A stretch of DNA of 10,880 nucleotides from an uncultured Eubacterium sp. (GTDB lineage Bacteria > Bacillota > Clostridia > Oscillospirales > Acutalibacteraceae), in contig CAJTMQ010000054.1 in NCBI GenBank assembly GCA_910577215.1, positions 1 to 10,880 on the forward strand, written 5' to 3'. Of this stretch, positions 7,481 to 10,880 are shown in pieces. The stretch's first letter is position 1. Each line of letters opens with the position of its first letter. The notes below the pieces were generated by a model. The model was given only the letters and a program-made list of their open reading frames with translations, did no database searches and had not been told where the DNA came from. Made by a program: the position numbers and the translations under genes.

Positions 7481-8599
7481 ATGAAAATACTTTTTGCAAC
7501 AGGCGGCACGGCTGGTCATATCAATCCTGCACTTGCAGTGGCGTCTTATATCAGAGAGCAGCATCCGGATGCGGAAATTTTATTTATAGGCACGGCTGAC
7601 CATATGGAAGCACGCCTTGTTCCGAATGCAGGATTTGATTTCAAAACAATTGATATAAGCGGCTTCAGACGCTCCTTTTCACCAAGTGCAATGGCACATA
7701 ATGTTAAAACTGTTATTCGTCTTTTAAAATCAAGTGCGGCAAGCAAAAAAATTATCAATGATTTTCAGCCCGATGTCTGCGTTGGTTTTGGCGGATATGT
7801 TTCAGGTCCTGTACTTGAAAATGCCGTTAAAATGGGAATACCAAGCTGTATTCATGAGCAGAATGCTTTTCCGGGCATTACCAATAAAACACTTGCCAAG
7901 CAGGTTGATAAGGTAATGGTAACTGTTGAGGATGCAATAAAGCACCTTGATGCAAAACATGAAATAGCCGTTACAGGTCTTCCGGTAAGAGGCGAAATTA
8001 TAAAATCGGATAAGAGCTTTTCAAGAGCAGAGCTCGGAATCCCTGAGGACAAGCAGCTTGTACTGTCCTTCGGCGGATCTCTCGGTGCAAAACCGCTCAA
8101 TGAGGCAATGTTTGATATTCTTGCCGAAAACGCGGAAAGCGGAAAATGCTATCATATTCATTCGGTTGGAACCAACGGAACTGAATTTCTTGAAAAGTTT
8201 GAAAATATCGGCTTTGAAAACGGCAGAAAAGGAACTGTTGAGGTAAGGCAATATATAGATAATATGGATGTTTGTATGGCTGCAGCAGATGTAGTTATCG
8301 GCAGAGCGGGTGCATCGTCCTTGTCAGAAATAGAGGCTCTCGGTAAGGCTTCAATCCTTATTCCAAGCCCATATGTAGCAGAGAATCATCAATATCATAA
8401 TGCCATGGCTCTTGTAAACAGAAACGCTGCAAGAATTATTGAGGAAAAGAATTTGACCTCTGACACGCTTAAAGCACTTCTTGATGAGCTTCTTGCAGAT
8501 AAGAAGGAACAACAGAATATTGAGAAAAATGCAAAAGCGATGGCAATTACAGATTCACGCGAGCGTATTGCAGAGATAATTTTAAGCTTAGCAAAATAA
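7481..8599 (+). CDS. murG: UDP-N-acetylglucosamine--N-acetylmuramyl-(pentapeptide) pyrophosphoryl-undecaprenol GlcNAc transferase
   Basis: MurG is a peripheral membrane GT-B glycosyltransferase (family GT28) that adds GlcNAc to lipid I to give lipid II on the cytoplasmic face. The 372-residue product shows the N-terminal glycine-rich loop GGTAGHINP (8-16, with His13), VGFGGYVSGP from 101, HEQNAFPG from 125, the second-domain loop FGGSLGAK from 197, and the nucleotide-sugar site GRAGASSLSEIEALG from 274, followed by PYVAENHQYHNA. All match MurG. AGGAG at 7470-7474 overlaps the ftsW stop codon and lies 6 nt before the ATG, suggesting translation coupled to ftsW. The gap to the preferred murA start is 70 nt and contains the inverted repeats described separately. 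Confidence 0.97.
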   Translation: MKILFATGGTAGHINPALAVASYIREQHPDAEILFIGTADHMEARLVPNAGFDFKTIDISGFRRSFSPSAMAHNVKTVIRLLKSSAASKKIINDFQPDVCVGFGGYVSGPVLENAVKMGIPSCIHEQNAFPGITNKTLAKQVDKVMVTVEDAIKHLDAKHEIAVTGLPVRGEIIKSDKSFSRAELGIPEDKQLVLSFGGSLGAKPLNEAMFDILAENAESGKCYHIHSVGTNGTEFLEKFENIGFENGRKGTVEVRQYIDNMDVCMAAADVVIGRAGASSLSEIEALGKASILIPSPYVAENHQYHNAMALVNRNAARIIEEKNLTSDTLKALLDELLADKKEQQNIEKNAKAMAITDSRERIAEIILSLAK

Positions 8600-8607
8600 T
8601 TTTTAGC

Positions 8608-8667
8608 ATTCCTGCCGAAACGGCATAGTATAGAGAAGAAATCAAGACTATGCACGGCAGGTGGAAT
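8608..8667 (+). promoter_or_regulatory. Candidate murA leader RNA structure that can hide the ribosome binding site
   Basis: Between murG and murA, CCTGCCG (8611-8617) can pair with CGGCAGG (8655-8661), and GCATAGT (8623-8629) with ACTATGC (8647-8653). This gives a two-part 14-bp stem with a small internal loop and a 17-nt apical loop. ATT (8608-8610) may add pairs with AAT (8665-8667) across a bulge. The outer stem covers the AGG of the murA Shine-Dalgarno AGGTGG. A competing small hairpin, TGCCG (8613-8617), AAA loop, CGGCA (8621-8625), uses the same 5' bases and would free the ribosome binding site. No T-run follows, so a terminator is unlikely. That this regulates murA is inference; no known riboswitch class is recognised. 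Confidence 0.5.
8659..8664 (+). promoter_or_regulatory. Ribosome binding site that sets the murA start
   Basis: AGGTGG lies 5 nt before TTG 8670. The GTG at 8661, the first possible start of the open frame, is part of this very motif, so it is unlikely to be the initiator. The first four bases (AGGT) resemble the sites used by the PBP and mraY genes, which are also AGGTGG. Confidence 0.65.
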
Positions 8668-8669
8668 AT

Positions 8670-9989
8670 TTGGAAAAATTAGTAATAAACGGCAACAGAA
8701 AGCTGCAGGGTGAAATTTCCGTTCACGGTGCAAAAAATTCTGTTTTGCCTATTCTTGCATCAACCTTATTAATTAAGGGAGTAAGTATAATACATAATGT
8801 ACCTGATTTAACAGATGTTGATGCTTCAATCAGAATTCTTGAATATCTTGGTGCAAAGGTTAAACGGGAAAATGATACGCTTATTGTTGATGCAAATGAA
8901 ATAACCGAAAACACCATTCCCGAGGAAATGATGAGGGAAATGCGGTCATCTATTATTTTTCTCGGGTCGCTTTTATCCAGAACCAAGGAAGCGTACATAT
9001 GTTATCCGGGTGGGTGTGACATAGGAGTCAGACCGATTGATCTGCATTTGAGTTCACTGAGAAAGCTTGGCGCAGTTATTTATGAAAACGGGAATTGCCT
9101 TTGCTGCAAAAGCACCTCATTTCACGGTGCAAAAATAATTTTAACATTTCCGAGTGTCGGCGCAACAGAAAACATTATGATTGCTGCGGCCGTTTCTAAG
9201 GGGAAAACAACGATTATCAATGCAGCACGTGAGCCTGAAATATCTGATCTTGCTTCGTTTCTTAATTCCTGCGGGGCAAAGATTTTCGGAGCAGGAGAGG
9301 GCACTATAGAAATTGAAGGTGTTGAAAGCCTTTATCCATGTGCACATTCCATAATTCCTGACAGAGTGGTTGCAGCAACCTATATGAGTGCAGCAGCAAT
9401 CAGTGCTGATGAATTGCTTATTAAAAATGTCAGAACACAGCATTTATCACCCATTATGCCTGTATTTATGGAAATGGGCTGCAAATTGTCTGGCGATAAG
9501 AATAATCTTAAGATTGTTTCTCCGAAGCGGTTGAAAAGAGTAAAAATGATTAAAACCATGCCGTATCCGGGATTTCCTACGGATTGCCAATCAATTGTTA
9601 TGGCGGCATTAACCAAATCAAACGGCACAACAATAATTAATGAAAGCATTTTTGAAAGCAGATTCAAGCACATCAGTGAGCTTAACAGATTTGGTGCAGA
9701 TATTTCTGTTAATGACAGAATTGCCATAATTAATGGTGTAAAAAATCTGTATGGTGCAAATGTTTACTGTACGGATTTACGCGGCGGTGCTTCAATGGTA
9801 ATTGCAGCGCTTGCGGCGGAGGGTAAATCAACAATAGGGGATATATACCATATAAACAGAGGTTATGAAAAAATAGAGGAAAATCTTGCACAGATTGGTG
9901 CTGATATAAAGAGGGTTAACGATGAAAAAACAGCCAAAGAAAGCAAAGGATGCGAAATCGAAGTCGAAGGAGCAGTACAACAGCTTTGA
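8670..9989 (+). CDS. murA: UDP-N-acetylglucosamine 1-carboxyvinyltransferase
   Basis: MurA transfers enolpyruvate from phosphoenolpyruvate to UDP-GlcNAc, the first committed step of peptidoglycan synthesis, in the cytoplasm. I choose TTG 8670 over GTG 8661 because of Shine-Dalgarno spacing and because it places Lys22 and Asn23 (GAKNSVLP) exactly at the E. coli positions. It puts the catalytic Cys at 116 in PGGCDIGVRPIDLHL (Cys115 in E. coli). Having Cys rather than Asp there predicts fosfomycin sensitivity at the target level. TDLRGGASMVIAAL and IYHINRGYEKIEENL mark the C-terminal part. The product is 439 residues; the first 419 match the full E. coli length, ending at IKRVNDE. A further 20 residues, KTAKESKGCEIEVEGAVQQL, run over the start of ftsQ in another frame. 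This tail looks like stop-codon drift rather than a known domain. Many Firmicutes carry two MurA paralogues; which one this is cannot be told. Confidence 0.95.
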   Translation: MEKLVINGNRKLQGEISVHGAKNSVLPILASTLLIKGVSIIHNVPDLTDVDASIRILEYLGAKVKRENDTLIVDANEITENTIPEEMMREMRSSIIFLGSLLSRTKEAYICYPGGCDIGVRPIDLHLSSLRKLGAVIYENGNCLCCKSTSFHGAKIILTFPSVGATENIMIAAAVSKGKTTIINAAREPEISDLASFLNSCGAKIFGAGEGTIEIEGVESLYPCAHSIIPDRVVAATYMSAAAISADELLIKNVRTQHLSPIMPVFMEMGCKLSGDKNNLKIVSPKRLKRVKMIKTMPYPGFPTDCQSIVMAALTKSNGTTIINESIFESRFKHISELNRFGADISVNDRIAIINGVKNLYGANVYCTDLRGGASMVIAALAAEGKSTIGDIYHINRGYEKIEENLAQIGADIKRVNDEKTAKESKGCEIEVEGAVQQL

Positions 9990-10860
9990 TATGCTGGATA
10001 TTGAGCCGCCGAAAAGATATAACTATAGCTACAATGATACATCGTCACATTTGCAGATTAAGCCGAACGATAATCAGCGCTATACCCGTAATGAAGTAAG
10101 GAAAAGGCAGAATAAGAAAAGAAAGCTTAAAAACAGTGTGCGCAATGCTATTATTTCTTTTTCAATCATTGTTGCTGTTTTTGCTATCGGTACAGTTTTG
10201 TCGCTTACGGTATTCTTTAATATCTCTGCTATCGAAATTTCAGGTAGCGGAACATACAGCGAGGATGAAATTAAAAATATATGCGGTGTTGAAATCGGTG
10301 AAAATCTTTTTCTTATAAACAGTGATGAAACTGCCAAGAAAATAACACAGTGTCTTCCTTATGTGTATGATGTTAAGATAAAAAAGAAGCTTCCCGTAAC
10401 ACTAAGCATAATTATCAGTGATGCTGTTCCTGCTTATTCAATTCAAAGCGAAGAGGGTACATTTATACTGCTTGATGATAATTTAAAGGTGCTTGAAAAT
10501 TCCGTATCGGAACGTGCTGCCAATACAATTACCATTACCGATGCAATGGTAATCGGTGTCAATCCGGGGCATAAGGTGGAATTTGAAAATAAGGATATAT
10601 CGGAAAGTATTTTTCAGATAACAGAGGTTATAAAGAAGCTTGAAATGGATGAGATAACCGGAATCAGCTGCATAGATAAAAGTAATAATTATGTTGTTTA
10701 TAATAATAGAATAACTTTTGAATTGGGAGATTGCAGCAATCTGGAAAATAAGCTTTATAAGGGCTTAACGGTATGCCGTGAGCTTGATAAAAATAATGAA
10801 AATATCAAAGGCAGATTGAATTTATATTCAGGAAAGGAAACGTACTTTACAGAAGAATAA
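9922..10860 (+). CDS. ftsQ: Cell division protein FtsQ/DivIB
   Basis: FtsQ/DivIB is a single-pass divisome protein that links FtsL/DivIC to the septal synthases. The 312-residue product has a strongly basic cytoplasmic tail (Lys/Arg-rich at 1-16 and 56-74), a membrane segment at about 75-99, a POTRA-type domain at about 101-169 starting FNISAIEISGSGTYS, and a beta-rich domain to the C-terminus. This is the family layout. Sequence conservation is low outside the POTRA domain, as is usual. AAAGAGGG at 9908-9914 lies 7 nt before ATG 9922. The first 68 nt overlap murA out of frame. ATG 9991 (Met24) starts one base after the murA stop and is a possible alternative, but AAGGAG at 9967-9972 is 18 nt away, which is too far to be convincing. 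The extracytoplasmic part has five Cys (121, 144, 250, 271, 285). Confidence 0.88.
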   Translation: MKKQPKKAKDAKSKSKEQYNSFDMLDIEPPKRYNYSYNDTSSHLQIKPNDNQRYTRNEVRKRQNKKRKLKNSVRNAIISFSIIVAVFAIGTVLSLTVFFNISAIEISGSGTYSEDEIKNICGVEIGENLFLINSDETAKKITQCLPYVYDVKIKKKLPVTLSIIISDAVPAYSIQSEEGTFILLDDNLKVLENSVSERAANTITITDAMVIGVNPGHKVEFENKDISESIFQITEVIKKLEMDEITGISCIDKSNNYVVYNNRITFELGDCSNLENKLYKGLTVCRELDKNNENIKGRLNLYSGKETYFTEE

Positions 10861-10880
10861 TGGTGAAGATTAATTTTTTA
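10860..10880 (+). CDS. Possible start of the next gene of the cluster, cut by the window edge
   Basis: An ATG overlaps the last base of the ftsQ stop (TAATG) and stays open for seven codons, MVKINFL, to the edge. GTG 10863 is another possible start. Only a weak AGAAG at 10851-10855 precedes it. The position suits a dcw gene, but the fragment is too short to identify and could be chance. Confidence 0.3.

Noticed and set aside
8611..8661. Intrinsic terminator after murG
   Set aside because: Stable stems exist, but none is followed by a run of T, and murA continues directly in the same direction.
8650..8682. Ten-codon open frame (ATG to TAG) overlapping the murA start
   Set aside because: It lacks a convincing ribosome binding site and its ATG lies within an arm of the inverted repeat. 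A leader peptide cannot be excluded, but nothing supports it.
8395..8733. 112-codon minus-strand open frame across the murG-murA junction
   Set aside because: It lies opposite two well-supported genes and resembles no protein I recognise, so it reads as a shadow frame.
9380..9727. 115-codon minus-strand open frame inside murA
   Set aside because: It is fully antisense to conserved MurA sequence, with no ribosome binding site or family resemblance.

Overview
The window is a contiguous stretch of a division and cell wall (dcw) cluster from a low-GC, Gram-positive-type bacterium. It is most probably an anaerobic Clostridia member, possibly of the Ruminococcaceae/Oscillospiraceae kind. This placement rests on the gene order, the AT-rich coding sequence, the strong AGGAGG-like ribosome binding sites, the SpoVD/PBP2B-type penicillin-binding protein with PASTA repeats, and the DivIB-type FtsQ. 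The lineage is an inference; no rRNA or other marker gene is present.

All supported genes lie on the + strand in one probable operon: class B PBP (spoVD/ftsI), murE, murF, mraY, ftsW, murG, murA, ftsQ/divIB, then perhaps the first codons of another gene at the right edge. Junctions are tight: murE-murF 1 nt, murF-mraY 0 nt, ftsW-murG 9 nt. MurA and ftsQ overlap by 68 nt. Three junctions are longer: PBP-murE 63 nt with a perfect 18-bp palindrome, mraY-ftsW 42 nt, and murG-murA 70 nt with a potential RNA fold over the murA ribosome binding site. No rRNA, tRNA, mobile element, CRISPR array or convincing intrinsic terminator was seen, and no gene-free stretch exceeds 300 bases.

Together the genes cover most of septal peptidoglycan synthesis. 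MurA starts UDP-MurNAc formation. MurE adds the third amino acid (meso-diaminopimelate, judged from its DNPR motif) and MurF adds D-Ala-D-Ala. MraY moves the product to undecaprenyl phosphate and MurG adds GlcNAc to make lipid II. FtsW polymerises lipid II and the class B PBP crosslinks it, while FtsQ/DivIB belongs to the divisome. MurB, murC and murD are not in this block. The absence of murD between mraY and ftsW is notable because that is its usual place.

I found no undescribed multi-gene system. The points most worth a second look are the murA leader (two mutually exclusive folds, one hiding the Shine-Dalgarno of a TTG-started murA), the 20-residue MurA tail encoded over the start of ftsQ, and the intergenic palindrome before murE.
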